DNA of 64,000 nucleotides from Elioraea sp051860475. GTDB lineage: Bacteria; Pseudomonadota; Alphaproteobacteria; Acetobacterales; Acetobacteraceae. Shown here piece by piece: positions 24,460 to 34,700 of the stretch. The stretch spans positions 7,185 to 71,184 of the forward strand of contig NZ_JBHYDW010000005.1 in the NCBI RefSeq assembly GCF_051860475.1, written 5' to 3'. The stretch's first letter is position 1. Each line of letters begins with the position of its first letter. The translations under genes and the position numbers were made by a program. Under the pieces are notes generated by a model. It made no database searches and was not told where the DNA came from. It saw only the letters and a list, made by a program, of their open reading frames with translations.

Positions 24460-26766
24460 ATGCGCCATGATGGCGGCGTGGGAACGGAGCTGAACCGGCG
24501 CAACGCGCTGCTGGCCTGGGTCGCACTCGGGCTCGCGCTCGGCACGTCGCTGGCGGTCGCGGACCAGGCGGTCGCCGCGCGGCTCGTCTGGTCGGCGGCG
24601 GCGCTGCCGGTGGCGCTGCATGTCGGGCTCGCCGCCGCGCGCGCGCTGGCCGGCGGGCGCATGGGCGTCGATGTGATCGCGCTCGCCGCCATCCTCGGCG
24701 CGGTCGCGCTCGACGAGGCCGCCGCCGCCGCGGTGGTCGCGCTGATGGTCGCCGGCGGCGAGGCGCTGGAGGACTGGGCGCAGGGCCGCGCGAAGCGGTC
24801 GCTGACCGCGCTCGCCGCGCGCGCGCCGCGGCGGGCGGCCCGGCTGACCGACGACACGGTCGAGGAGATCGACGCCGCGGCGATCCGCCCGGGCGAGGAG
24901 CTGCGCAGCGGCGCGGTCAACGCCGGGGCCGCGTTCCGAATGCGCGCGACCGCCTAGGCGGCGCTGGACGAGAGCGCGCTCACCGGCGAGCCGCTGCCGC
25001 GCCGGCTGCGCCCGGGCGAGGAGCTGCGCAGCGGCGCGGTCAACGCCGGGGCCGCGTTCCGAATGCGCGCGACCGCCTCGGCCGGGGCCAGCACCTACGC
25101 CGCGATCGTGCGGCTGGCCGAGCAGGCGGCAGCCTCGCGCGCGCCGCTGACGCGGCTGGCGGACCGTTTCGCCGTGCTGTTCATCGCCGTCACCGCGGTC
25201 GTGTCGGGACTGGCCTGGGCGCTCTCGGGCGATCCGGTGCGGGCGCTTGCAGTGCTGGTCGTCGCGACCCCGTGCCCGCTCATCTTGGCCGCGCCGATCG
25301 CGCTCGTCGCCGGCGTCGGCCGGGCGGCGGCCCGCGGCATCGTGGTGAAGGGCGCGGGCGTGATCGAGCGCCTCGCGCGCATCCGTGTGGTGCTGTTCGA
25401 CAAGACCGGCACGCTGACGCCCGGCCGGCCGCGTCTCGCCGCGATCGAGACGGTGCCGACGCTCCGGCGCGAGGCCGCGCTCAGGCTCGCCGCCTCGCTC
25501 GCCCAGGGCTCCACGCATCCGGTCTCGGCCGCGCTGGTGGCGGCAGCGCGCGAGCGGGGCCTCGCCGTGCCGGCGCCCGAGGCGGCCGCCGAGAGCGCCG
25601 GCGGCGGGCTCTCCGGCCACGTCGAGGGGCAGGCGGTGCTGCTCGGCTCCGAGGGGTTCCTGCGCGCGCGCGGCGTGGTTCCGCCCGAATCGCTGGCGAT
25701 AGCGGCCTCGCTCGCGGTCGCGGGCAGCGTGGCCTGGCTCGCCACCGGCAGCCGGATGGTCGCGGCGTTCGTGATGGCGGACGGGCTGCGCCCCGAGGTG
25801 CGTCGCGCGGTGCGCCGGCTGCGGGCGCTGGGGGTCGAGCGGATCGGACTAGTGACCGGCGACCGCGCCGAGGCCGCGGCCGCGGTCGCGGCGGTGCTGC
25901 GGCTCGACGCGGTCCATGCCGGCTGCTCGCCGGAGGGCAAGATCGCCGCGGTGCACGAGGAGCGTGCGCGCGGATCCGTGGCGATGGTGGGCGACGGCGT
26001 GAACGACGCGCCCGCGCTCGCCGCCGCCGATGTCGGCATCGCCATGGGCGCGCACGGCACGGCCGCCGCGGCCGAGGCGGCAGACGCGGTGCTGCTGGTC
26101 GATCGGGTGGATCGCGCGGTCGAGGCGATCGCGATCGCGCGCCGGTCGCGAACGATCGCGGTCCGGGCGATCGTGCTGGGCATGGCGTTGTCGGGGGTGG
26201 CGATGGGCTTCGCCGCGTTCGGATACCTGCCGCCGCTGATCGGCGCCCTGGTGCAGGAGGGGATCGACGTCGTGGCGATCCTGTTCGCCTTGACCGCGCT
26301 GCGGCCCGGGCACGACGACGGCGCGCCCGCGCCGCTGCCCGACGAGGCCGGACTCGCCGACCGCGTGTCGGAGCATGCCGGGCTCCGCCGGCTCGCCGAG
26401 CGCATCCGCGAGGGGGCGGAGGCGGTCGGCGACGGTCCGGGGTCGCTCGGCGCCCTGGCGTCGCTGGAAGCCGCCCTGCGCGCCGAGCTGCTGCCGCACC
26501 AGGCGGAGGAAGAGGAGGCGCTCTATCCGGCGGCCGCGCGCCGTCTGGGCGGTCGCGATCCGATGGGGCCGCTCATCCGGATGCATGCCGAGATCGAGGC
26601 GCTGTGCCGCAGGCTGGCGACGTTGCTGCGCCTCGCCGAGCAGCAGGATGGGTGGAACGGCGCCTCGGCCGAGCTGCGACGCACCCTGTTCGCGCTGGAG
26701 GCGCTGATCACGCTGCATCTCGCCGCCGAGGAGGAGGCGCTGGCAGAGCTTGCGGCGGAGCGATGA
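24460..26766 (+). pseudogene. P1B-5-type heavy-metal ATPase with hemerythrin-like tail, broken
   Basis: The N-terminal part reads to TAG at 24955-24957; the same frame resumes and runs to 26766. The core is standard: LDESALTGEP, the membrane motif TPCPLILAAPIA, the phosphorylation site FDKTGTLTPG, and MVGDGVNDAPALAAADVGIAMG. TPCP in the metal-binding helix and a C-terminal hemerythrin-like domain (~130 aa: LLPHQAEEEEALYPAA, RMHAEIEAL, LITLHLAAEEEAL) match the P1B-5 group, known for Ni/Fe export. The actuator-domain segment that should carry a VPVDG-like motif is replaced by a copy of LRSGAVNAGAAFRMRATA plus the stop. The gene is therefore disrupted, or the assembly is wrong here. ATGA overlap with the next gene. 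Confidence 0.8.
24886..25078 (+). repeat. 70-bp exact direct duplication inside the ATPase gene
   Basis: Bases 24886-24955 and 25009-25078 are identical, 123 bp apart, so the frame is kept. Both encode RPGEELRSGAVNAGAAFRMRATA. The first copy ends at the TAG; the second continues into ASTYAAIVRL. Only the second is in its expected place after ALDESALTGEPL. The first replaces about the same length of normal sequence, as in gene conversion or a misassembly. Confidence 0.9.
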
Positions 26767-27398
26767 CCCCTGCCGTGCTGTATCGCGACGACGCGGTGCT
26801 GGTGATCGACAAGCCGGCCGGGCTGCCGGTGCATCGCGGCCCGCGCGGAGGTCCAAGCGTCGAGGACTGGCTGGAGGCGCTGCGCTTCGGCAAGCGGCGC
26901 CTGCCGCAGCCCGCGCACCGGCTGGACGCCGACACGGCGGGGTGTCTTGTGCTGGGGCGGACCAAGCCGGCGCTGGCAGCGTTGGGGCGGGCGTTCGCCG
27001 AGGGCGCGGTGGAGAAGGTCTACTGGGCCGTCGTGCGCGGCGGCCCGACGGCGGAGACCGGCGAGATCGCCCTGCCACTCGCGAAACGGAGCAGCCGTGG
27101 TTCCGGCTGGCGCATGGTGGTCGATCCGGCCGGCGCGCCGGCGCGGACGGCATGGCGCGTGCTCGGCCGGGGCGACGGCCGGACCTGGCTCGAGCTCCGC
27201 CCGCGCACCGGGCGGACACACCAGCTGCGCGTGCACTGCGCGGCAACCGGCTGGCCGATCCTCGGCGATCCGGTCTACGGCGTCGCCGCGCCCGGCGGCC
27301 TCGCGCTGCTGGCACGCGCCGTCTCGATCCCCGCGCTGGGCGTGCGGGCCGAGGCACCCGTGCCGGACCGGATGCGGGCGCTCGGCGTTGGGATGTAG
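26763..27398 (+). CDS. RluA-family pseudouridine synthase
   Basis: 211 aa. It begins VLYRDDAVLVIDKPAGLPVHRGPRGG and carries the catalytic HRLDADTAGCLVLGRT, whose Asp attacks the target uridine. LELRPRTGRTHQLRVHCAATGWPILGDPVYG is the second family motif. There is no S4 domain, and the protein is on the short side, as in the RluA/RluD-like stand-alone synthases that act on rRNA or tRNA. The precise site is not inferable. It overlaps the ATPase gene by 4 bp. Confidence 0.87.
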   Translation: MTPAVLYRDDAVLVIDKPAGLPVHRGPRGGPSVEDWLEALRFGKRRLPQPAHRLDADTAGCLVLGRTKPALAALGRAFAEGAVEKVYWAVVRGGPTAETGEIALPLAKRSSRGSGWRMVVDPAGAPARTAWRVLGRGDGRTWLELRPRTGRTHQLRVHCAATGWPILGDPVYGVAAPGGLALLARAVSIPALGVRAEAPVPDRMRALGVGM

Positions 27399-27411
27399 CC
27401 ACAGTTTGATT

Positions 27412-27455
27412 GGGGTGAAGGACCAATGGCCCTTCCCCCCAAAACCCCCTATCCC
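27412..27455. repeat. GGGGGAAAGGGCC palindromic repeat, copy a
   Basis: GGGGTGAAGGACC-AAT-GGCCCTTCCCCCC followed by AAAACCCCCTATCCC. In reverse complement it matches the intergenic palindromes at 39787, 60209 and 63868. The arms can form a GC-rich hairpin. It occupies the 5' region of the HMG-CoA-lyase-like gene. Confidence 0.65.
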
Positions 27456-27485
27456 TTCGACATCCACTCCGGCCAGGGTCACCGC

Positions 27486-28388
27486 ATGGACCGTGACATC
27501 ATCATCTGCGAGGTCGGGCCCCGCGATGGGCTGCAGAACGCCAGGACCATCATGGCGACGGCCGACAAGCACCGCTGGATCGCCGCCCTCGCCGCCGCCG
27601 GCCTGCCCGAGATCGAAGTCGGCTCGTTCGTCCGGCCCGATCTCGTGCCGCAGCTCGCCGACACCGCCGACGTGGTCGCCCAGGCGCTGACCATCCCGGG
27701 CATCGTCGTCGTCGCGCTGGTGCCGAACGCCAAGGGAGCGGAACGCGCGATCGCCGCCGGCGCACACAAGCTCACCGTGCCGGTCTCGGCCTCGCGCGCG
27801 CACAGCCTGTCCAACGTCCGCATGGAGCCGCTCCAGGCGGTCGATCAGGTTCGCCGCATCATCGAGCTCGCCCGCGCCGCCCCGCACCGCCCCGCGGTCG
27901 AGGTCGGCATCTCCACTGCCTTCGGCTGCTCCATGCAGGGCGAAGTGCCGGAGGATGACGTGATCCGTCTTGCCGAGGCGCTGGTCGAGGCCGGGGCCGA
28001 GGATCTCTGTCTGTCCGACACCGTCGGCATGGCAAACCCGCGCCAGGTGAAACAGCTGATCGGGCGCACGCGCGCCGCCGTCGGCGACCGGCTCGGCGCG
28101 CTTCATCTGCACGACACGCGCGGGCGCGCGCTCGCCAACGCGCTCGCCGGCTACGAGGCCGGCATCCGTGCCTATGACGGCGCGCTCGCGGGCCTGGGCG
28201 GCTGCCCCTTCGCCCCGGGAGCGTCCGGCAACGCCGCGACCGAGGATCTCGTCTGGATGTTCGAGGAGATGGGCGTGCGCACGGGGGTGGATCTCGACGG
28301 CCTGCTCCGCGCACGCACGATGCTGGCCGAGGCGCTGCCGGGCGAGGCGCTGCACGGGCACCTGCACCAGGTGAAGCGCGCGGCATGA
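27486..28388 (+). CDS. HMG-CoA lyase-like enzyme
   Basis: 300 aa TIM-barrel lyase of the HMGL family: DIIICEVGPRDGLQNARTIM with the metal/catalytic Asp and Arg, EVGSFV, VPVSASRAHSLSNV, VEVGISTAFGCSMQGEV, LSDTVGMANP, ALHLHDTRGRALAN (metal His pair) and GLGGCPFAPGASGNAATEDLVWM with the active-site Cys loop. Such enzymes split HMG-CoA to acetoacetate and acetyl-CoA in leucine breakdown, or related 3-hydroxyacyl-CoAs. The coupled CoA-transferase gene suggests a two-step pathway: activate an acid to its CoA ester, then cleave it. ATG 27486 is preferred; an open frame to 27426 runs into a repeat. Confidence 0.88.
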   Translation: MDRDIIICEVGPRDGLQNARTIMATADKHRWIAALAAAGLPEIEVGSFVRPDLVPQLADTADVVAQALTIPGIVVVALVPNAKGAERAIAAGAHKLTVPVSASRAHSLSNVRMEPLQAVDQVRRIIELARAAPHRPAVEVGISTAFGCSMQGEVPEDDVIRLAEALVEAGAEDLCLSDTVGMANPRQVKQLIGRTRAAVGDRLGALHLHDTRGRALANALAGYEAGIRAYDGALAGLGGCPFAPGASGNAATEDLVWMFEEMGVRTGVDLDGLLRARTMLAEALPGEALHGHLHQVKRAA

Positions 28389-29581
28389 CCGCACCGCTGC
28401 CGCTTGAGGGCATCCGCGTCGTCGAGATGACCCACATGGTGATGGGGCCGACCTGCGGCCTCGTGCTCGCGGATCTCGGCGCCGACGTGATCAAGGTCGA
28501 GCCGATCGAGGGCGACAACACGCGCCGGCTGGTGGGCGCCGGCGCGGGGTTCTTCCCGATCTCGAACCGCAACAAGCGCAGCATCGCGACCGACCTGAAG
28601 GATGGGCGCGGGCGCGCGGCGATCCTGAAGCTGGTCGCGAGCGCCGACGTGTTCAGCGAGAACTTCCGTCCCGGCGCGCTCGACAAACTCGGCTTCGGCT
28701 GGGAGGCGCTGTCGGCGCTGAACCCGAGGCTGATCTACGTCTCGCACAAGGGGTTCCAGGACGGGCCCTACGCGCACCGCGTCGCGCTTGACGAGGTGGT
28801 GCAGATGATGGGCGGGCTCGCCTGGATGACCGGGCCGCCCGGCCAGCCGCTGCGCGCGGGGGCGTCGGTGAACGACATCATGGGCGGCATGTTCGGCGCG
28901 ATCGGCATCCTCGCCGCGCTGAACGAGCGCCACCGCACCGGACGCGGGCGGCACATCGTCGCCTCGCTGTTCGAGAACACGGTGATGCTGGTGGCGCAGC
29001 ACATGGCGCAGCACGCGATCACCGGCGAGCCCTTGAAGCCGATGTCGGTGCGCGTCGCCGCCTGGGGCGTCTATGACATCATCGCCACCGCCGACAGCGA
29101 GCGCGTGTTCGTCGGCGTCGTCACGGATACGCAATGGGCTGTGTTCTGCCGCGACTTCGGCTTCGCCGATCTCGCCGCCGATGCGCGCATCGCCACCAAC
29201 ACCGGGCGCGTGCAGAACCGCGACTGGCTGATCCCCGAACTCCAGAGGCGGCTCGGCGCGTTCGACGCGGCGACGCTGTCGGCGCGGTTCGAGGCGATGG
29301 GCCTGCCCTTCGCGCCGATCGCGCGGCCGGAGCAGCTCTTCGACGACCCGCACCTGAACGCCTCGGGCGGGCTGTTGCCGATCTCGCTGCCGGACGGGCG
29401 CACGGCGAAGCTGCCGGCCCTGCCGATCGCGATCGACGGCGAGCGGCCGGGCGTGCGGCGCGATGCGCCGAAGGTCGGCGAGCACGGGCGCGAGGTGCTG
29501 GCCGAGGCCGGGCTCGCCGCGCCCGAGATCGACGCGCTGGTCGCCGACGGCGTGGTGCGGATCGGCGAGGGCTGGCGCTGA
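28385..29581 (+). CDS. Class III CoA-transferase (CaiB/BaiF family)
   Basis: 398 aa. It begins PLEGIRVVEMTHMVMGPTCGLVLADLGADVIKVEPIEGDNTR, the standard family N-terminus, with FFPISNRNKRSIATDLKD and SENFRPGALDKLGFGWEAL following; the catalytic Asp is expected in the HKGFQDGPYAHRVALDEVVQ region. These enzymes move CoA between acyl-CoA and free acid in the cytosol. The 4-bp overlap with the HMGL-like gene suggests that this enzyme makes the substrate that the lyase cleaves, for example from a 3-hydroxy-3-methyl dicarboxylate; this is inference. Confidence 0.9.
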   Translation: MTAPLPLEGIRVVEMTHMVMGPTCGLVLADLGADVIKVEPIEGDNTRRLVGAGAGFFPISNRNKRSIATDLKDGRGRAAILKLVASADVFSENFRPGALDKLGFGWEALSALNPRLIYVSHKGFQDGPYAHRVALDEVVQMMGGLAWMTGPPGQPLRAGASVNDIMGGMFGAIGILAALNERHRTGRGRHIVASLFENTVMLVAQHMAQHAITGEPLKPMSVRVAAWGVYDIIATADSERVFVGVVTDTQWAVFCRDFGFADLAADARIATNTGRVQNRDWLIPELQRRLGAFDAATLSARFEAMGLPFAPIARPEQLFDDPHLNASGGLLPISLPDGRTAKLPALPIAIDGERPGVRRDAPKVGEHGREVLAEAGLAAPEIDALVADGVVRIGEGWR

Positions 29582-29589
29582 TCGCCCTG

Positions 29590-29859
29590 TCAGCCGCCGT
29601 CCTCGCGGCCGAACCGCTCGCGCTGATCCTGATCGCGCACCAGCCAGCACACGATGCCGAGCGCCAGGATCGCCGCCGCGAGCGCGAACACCTTCGCCGG
29701 CTCCGTCTCGTTCAGGTCGAGGATGATGACCTTCCGCACCACGACGATCGCGGCGATCGGCGCGGTGAGGACCAGGATGACCGCGTGCTCGAACGTCTCG
29801 TAGAGGCCGAGGCTCTGCCACCGCGCATGGCCGCCAAGCGGCCTCTTGTCCTCGCTCAT
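29590..29859 (-). CDS. Small membrane protein, PsiE-like
   Basis: 89 aa with two membrane helices (AVILVLTAPIAAIVVVRKVIIL and VFALAAAILALGIVCWLV) separated by a short loop. The start LYETFEHAVILVLTAPIAAIVV resembles the phosphate-starvation-inducible PsiE family, but the protein is shorter than most members. It is coupled to the upstream protease gene by a 4-bp overlap. Function unknown. Confidence 0.55.
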   Translation of the reverse strand: MSEDKRPLGGHARWQSLGLYETFEHAVILVLTAPIAAIVVVRKVIILDLNETEPAKVFALAAAILALGIVCWLVRDQDQRERFGREDGG

Positions 29860-30983
29860 CGTCCCGCCTCCAGGACGACGGTAAGCTCCAGTCGCCTGCC
29901 CTCGCGTAGGATGGTCAGCATCACCTCCCGGCCTGGCGCTGCGCGGTCGAGCGCATTGAGCAGATCGGCCACGCGCGGCACCGGCCTGCCGTCGACGGCG
30001 ACGATCACGTCGCCCGGCTCGAAGGCGCCGTCGCGGCCGAGCCGGGCCGGGCGAATGCCTGCGCGCGCCGCCGGCGAGCCGCGCTCGACCTCGATCACGA
30101 ACACGCCCTCGACGCCGAAACGCTGCGCCAGCGCGGCGTTGAGCTGATGCTCGACACGGATGCCGAGCGCAGGGCGCACATAGCGGCCAGTGGCGATCAG
30201 CTGCGGCACGACGCGATTGACGGTATCGACCGGCACGGCGAAGCCGATCCCGGCGGAGGCCCCCGAGGGGCTGAAGATCGCGGTGTTCACGCCGATCAGC
30301 CGGCCCGCCGAGTCGAGCAGCGGCCCGCCCGAGTTGCCGGGATTGATCGCCGCGTCGGTCTGGATCAGCTCCTCGACCACCCCGCCCGCATCGGTCGGCA
30401 GCTCGCGGTTCAGCGCCGAGACGATCCCCGTGGTCAGCGTCCAGTCCAGCCCGAACGGGTTGCCGATCGCGAACACCTTCTGGCCCACCCTCAGATCGTG
30501 GCTGGTGCCCACGGGCAGGGGCGGTGGGCGGTCGGCGCCGACGCCGATGCGCAGCACGGCGAGATCATGCGCCGGGCTCGTGCCCACCAGAGAGGCAGCG
30601 AAGGCGCGCCCGTCGGCAAGGCGCACCGTCGCCCCGGTGGCACCGGCGACCACGTGGTGGTTGGTGACCACATGGCCGAGCCGGTCCCACACGAAGCCCG
30701 AGCCGGTGCCGCGCGGAACCTGAAGGGCGTTGCGCGTCCAGGGGTCCACGACCCGCTGCACCGTGGCGATGAACACCACCGAATCGCGCGCGCCCTCGAA
30801 CAGCGCGATCGTGGCATGCTCGTCGGCGGCGAGATCCCCGCGCGGGGTGACCGTGCGCGGCTCGGCACGGGAGGCGAGCAGCTCGATCCGCAACAGCGGT
30901 GCCGCGTGCCAGGCGGCGATCAGCACCAGCCCTGCCGCCGTTGCCGCGAGCAGGCGCAAGGCGAAGCGGTCGGGGGAAGGCAT
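29856..30983 (-). CDS. DegP/HtrA-like serine protease
   Basis: 375 aa. An N-terminal membrane anchor or signal (RFALRLLAATAAGLVLIAAWHAAPL) exports a trypsin-like domain with the full triad: His in HVVTNHHVVAG, Asp in SPAHDLAVLRIG, Ser in TDAAINPGNSGGPLLD. One PDZ domain follows (~270-370: LGIRVEHQLNA, GSPAARAGIRP, GDVIVAVDGRPVPRVADLLNAL). A single PDZ and one anchor resemble DegS-like members. It likely acts on misfolded or signalling proteins in the periplasm. It is followed by the PsiE-like gene. Confidence 0.92.
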   Translation of the reverse strand: MPSPDRFALRLLAATAAGLVLIAAWHAAPLLRIELLASRAEPRTVTPRGDLAADEHATIALFEGARDSVVFIATVQRVVDPWTRNALQVPRGTGSGFVWDRLGHVVTNHHVVAGATGATVRLADGRAFAASLVGTSPAHDLAVLRIGVGADRPPPLPVGTSHDLRVGQKVFAIGNPFGLDWTLTTGIVSALNRELPTDAGGVVEELIQTDAAINPGNSGGPLLDSAGRLIGVNTAIFSPSGASAGIGFAVPVDTVNRVVPQLIATGRYVRPALGIRVEHQLNAALAQRFGVEGVFVIEVERGSPAARAGIRPARLGRDGAFEPGDVIVAVDGRPVPRVADLLNALDRAAPGREVMLTILREGRRLELTVVLEAGR

Positions 30984-31057
30984 CGTCGGTCGTCTCCCTG
31001 CCGGTCGGAAGCCATGCCGCCGCATCCAAGGCCAGAGCGCCGCCCTGCGGTGCAGCC

Positions 31058-31732
31058 TCAGCCAGGCGCACGCGCGGCCATGATCGGCGTCAGCACGTCG
31101 GTCACGCCGGCGATCAGGATCTGCACCCCCACCGCGAGCAGCAGGAACGCGGCGAGCCGACTCAGCACGCGCGAGCCGGTGTGGCCAAGCCAGCCAGCGA
31201 TCCGCGGCGCGTAGCGATAGGCGCCGAGGATGGTCGCGGCCATCGCCAGCGCGGCGAGGCTGGCGCCGGCGGCGAACGCGAGCAGCCCATGCTCCAGTTG
31301 CGGCCGCGTCGCGCCGAGCGCGATGCACACCGCGATCGTGCCGGGCCCCGTGGTGAAGGGCAGGGTCAGCGGGAAGAACGCGGCATCGTCGCCGATCGCG
31401 CGTGAGGTCGCCTCGTCGCGCTTGCGCTCCTCGCGCTTCTCGGGTGCGGACAGCAGGTTGAACGCCCAGAGCGACAGCACCAGCCCACCGGCGATCCGCA
31501 CCGCGGCCAGGCTGATGCCGAAGAAGCCGAGGATGAACGACCCGCCCCACATCGCCACCAGCATCACGATCAGCGAGTAGGTCGCCACTTTCCGCGCGAG
31601 CCGCGCGAGCGCACGGTCATCCAGCCCGGCGGTCGCCTCGTTGAAGATGAACGCACCCGCGATCGGGTTCACGATCGAGAACAGCGCGGGATAGACCAGC
31701 AGGAAGGTCTCGAGGAGGGCGCTCGGCAGCAT
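31058..31732 (-). CDS. MarC-family integral membrane protein
   Basis: 224 aa with about six helices. LLVYPALFSIVNPIAGAFIFNEAT, GGSFILGFFGISLAAVRIAGGLVLSLWAFNLL and FFPLTLPFTTGPGTIAVCIALGA are the conserved MarC/UPF0056 segments. The family was once linked to multiple antibiotic resistance, but its transport role is unproven. It stands between the protease and cyclase genes on the same strand, 3 bp after the cyclase stop codon. Confidence 0.9.
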   Translation of the reverse strand: MLPSALLETFLLVYPALFSIVNPIAGAFIFNEATAGLDDRALARLARKVATYSLIVMLVAMWGGSFILGFFGISLAAVRIAGGLVLSLWAFNLLSAPEKREERKRDEATSRAIGDDAAFFPLTLPFTTGPGTIAVCIALGATRPQLEHGLLAFAAGASLAALAMAATILGAYRYAPRIAGWLGHTGSRVLSRLAAFLLLAVGVQILIAGVTDVLTPIMAARAPG

Positions 31733-31735
31733 GCG

Positions 31736-34700
31736 TCACACCATCGGTACGAGCGCGCGCGCGACCAGCAGGTCGCGCAGCGCCGGGTCGGCCCCCTCCG
31801 CGATCAGCCGCGCCAGCATCGCGCCGAGCCGAGCGGCGACCCCCTGGTCTTCGCGCGCCGCCTCGGTCAGCGCGCGCAGCGCCCAGAGCCCGGCGCCGCG
31901 TGCCGCCGCCCGGTCAGCGATCGCCTCGGCTGGCTCTTCCAGCGGCAGCCCTGCGGCGCGGCGCGCGACCAGCGCCAGTCGCGCGATCTCGGGCGAGTAG
32001 AGCGCGACACCGGTCGCCGCGGCGATCTTCCCGGCCTCCTCCAGCAGCCCGAGCGCGGCATGCGGCCGCCCCTCGTCCAGCCGCGCCTCGGCCGCAAGCC
32101 CCAGCGCGTAGGGGACGAGCTGCAACGCTCCCGTGGCGCGGTACGCCGCGACCGCGGTCTCGATTCGCTCGGCCCGTTCCGACGGTGCCGCCTCGATCGC
32201 GCCGGCCGCGATCACCGCGCACCAGGCCGACCAGTAGGGGAAGCCGTGCTGGGCGGAGATGCGCAGCACCTCCTCGGCGCGTTCGGCCGCGCTCACGCGG
32301 TCGCGCGCAATGAGCCGGCGCAGCCCGTCCACCGCCAGCACATGCGCGAGCGTGTGCGGGTGCGCGATGCGCCGCGCGTGCGCCTCAGCCTCCACGGCAT
32401 GGCTGTCGGACGCGGCGAGGTGCCCGCCGATCATCTGGCTCCAGGCGAGATGCGACAGCACCACCCCGGCCGGGTCCGATCCGTAGGCGAAGCGGTGATG
32501 CTCGTGCCGCGCCGCATCGTAGCGGGTCAGGACTTCGGTGTAGTGGCGGTCCGCCTCCGTGTGCTCGCCGCGCAGCAGATGCGCGAGCCCGAGCACGCGG
32601 TGCACCTGGATCAGCCGGTCCTCGTCGCGCGCGATGCCGAGCATGCGCTGGCCGAGTGCCAGCGCGCGCGGGATCTCGCCGCGCACCATCGAGTANGTGT
32701 TGAGACCCCAGAGGGCGGCGAACATCGACGGGTGGTCGGCCTCGCCCACTGCCTCGAGGATCGCAACCGCCTCGGCATAGGCCGCCTCAAGCTCCGGCGC
32801 GGCGTTGCCCTTCACCGCCAGCTCCTGCCCGCCGATCCGGATCAGCAGCTCGGCGCGGCGCAGCGACTGCGGTCCCCCCGGCAGGCGCCGCACCAGCCCC
32901 TCGGCGTGGCAGAGCAGCCGGAGTGCATCAGCGTTCGCCGACTGTGTCGCCGCGCGGTCGCCCGCGCGCGTCCACCAGGTGATCGCCTCGTCGATCTCCC
33001 CCGCCGCCTCCAGGTGCTGCGCGGGCAGTTCCGGCCGTGCCTCGACCAGCGGGCGGAACTCGGCGAGCAGCAGCCCGGCGACGCGCGCATGCACCGCGCG
33101 GCGCCGCGCGCGCAAGAGCGAGTGGTAGGCGGCATCGCGCACCAGGGCGTGGTGGAAGCTGTGCGTGGCGCCGGCGGCCGCGGTCTCGTGCACCAGCCCC
33201 GCGGCGACCAGCGCCTCGACCGCCTCGGCCACCGTCGCAGCGTCGAGCTCCAGCACGCGCGCGAGCAGCGGGACGGCGAACTCGCGCCCGATCACCGCCG
33301 CGACCTGGGCCACCGGCCGCGCCTCGCCGAGCGCATCGAGCCGCGCGAGCAGCGAGTCGTTGAGCGACGAGGCGCGGCTCAGGATCTCCGCCCCGCCGCC
33401 GCGCGCCTTCGCCTCGCGCCAGAGCTGCACCAGCTCCTCGGCGAACAGCGGATTGCCCTCCGCGCGTTCGGCGATCAGCCCGCGCGCCGCGGCGTCAAGC
33501 GCACCGTCCGGGTCGAGATTGGCGACCAGACCCTCGATCGCGCCCGCACGCAGCGGCGCGAGCGCGATCATGCCGTCGCGCCCGAGCGAGGGCGGTGGCT
33601 CGAACCCCTGCGATCGGGCGGTCAGCACCAGCAGCACGGGCAGGCGGCGCGCCTCCTCGGCCAGCGCCGCGATCACCGCGCGCGAGGTATCGTCCGCCCA
33701 GTGCGCGTCCTCGATCGCGATCGTCACCGGCCGGCGGGCACCGGCTGCGCGCACGAGCGACAGCACCGCGAGCGCGACCCGGCGCAGGCGCTCGGCGGCA
33801 CCGATCCCCGGCAGTGCCGGCAGTGGCGCATGCGGATCGATCAGCGGACGCAACAGGGCGGCCGCCTCGTCCTCGATGCCGCCGTCGCGCGTCAGGGCTT
33901 CGAGTCGCGCCGCCGGGTCCGCTGCGCCGAGCACCGCGCGCACCAGGTCGCGCACCGGCAGGAGCGGGTTGGTCGCGCCCTCGGGCTGGCAGAACGCGGC
34001 GTGCCAGAGCCCGCCCATCGCCGCGACCGTGCGTCGCAGGTGACCGATCAGCGCCGACTTGCCGATGCCGGGCTCGCCCACCAGCGCCAGCGCCGCGCCC
34101 TTGCCGGCGGAGGCATCGCGCCAGCGCTGATCGAGCAGCGTCTGCTCGTGCTCACGGCCGTACAGCCGATCGGCCCTTAGCGGGCGCGCACGGCCGACAC
34201 CAAGGATCGGACCAGCAATACGATAGAGTGTGACGCGCGTGGTGTGTCCGGGCGCCTCCATCTCGCCAGCCGGGACGAACGCGAATCGATGCGCGGCGAG
34301 TGCCTGCACGGCCGCCGTGGTGACGATGCTGTCGGGCTCGGCGCGGCCCTGCAGGCGCGCGGCGAGGTTGGGGGCGTCGCCGACGATGTCGGCCTCGGCG
34401 CGCGGGTCGTGCGCGCCGAGCCGGCCGACCACCACGATCCCGGCCTCGATGCCGATCCGGACCGAGATGCGCTGGCCCTGCGCCAGCCCCGCGGCGTTCA
34501 GCGCGTCCATCGCGTCGAGCACGGCGAGACAGCCCGAGACCGCGCGCGCGGTGTCGTCCTCGCGCGCGCGGGGGAATCCCCAGTAAGCGAGGATGCCATC
34601 GCCGAGGAAGCGGGCGATGTAGCCGCCATGCGCCTCGATCGCGGCACCGGCCGCGCGCCGATAGGCGACGATCAGCTCGCTCATGTCTTCGGGGTCGAGC

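Noticed and set aside
24886..25078. CRISPR-like spaced repeat
   Set aside because: Only two copies, inside one coding frame, translating to the same ATPase motif; it is a local duplication.
22813..25620. 935-codon minus-strand frame covering the TPP enzyme and the ATPase region
   Set aside because: The upstream ~410 codons are antisense to the metal ATPase and low-complexity; the enzyme starts at ATG 24390 behind a ribosome site.
32696..32696. Possible frameshift in the cyclase at the ambiguous base
   Set aside because: The single N keeps the frame on both sides (GLN-x-YSMVRGE); it is only an uncalled base.
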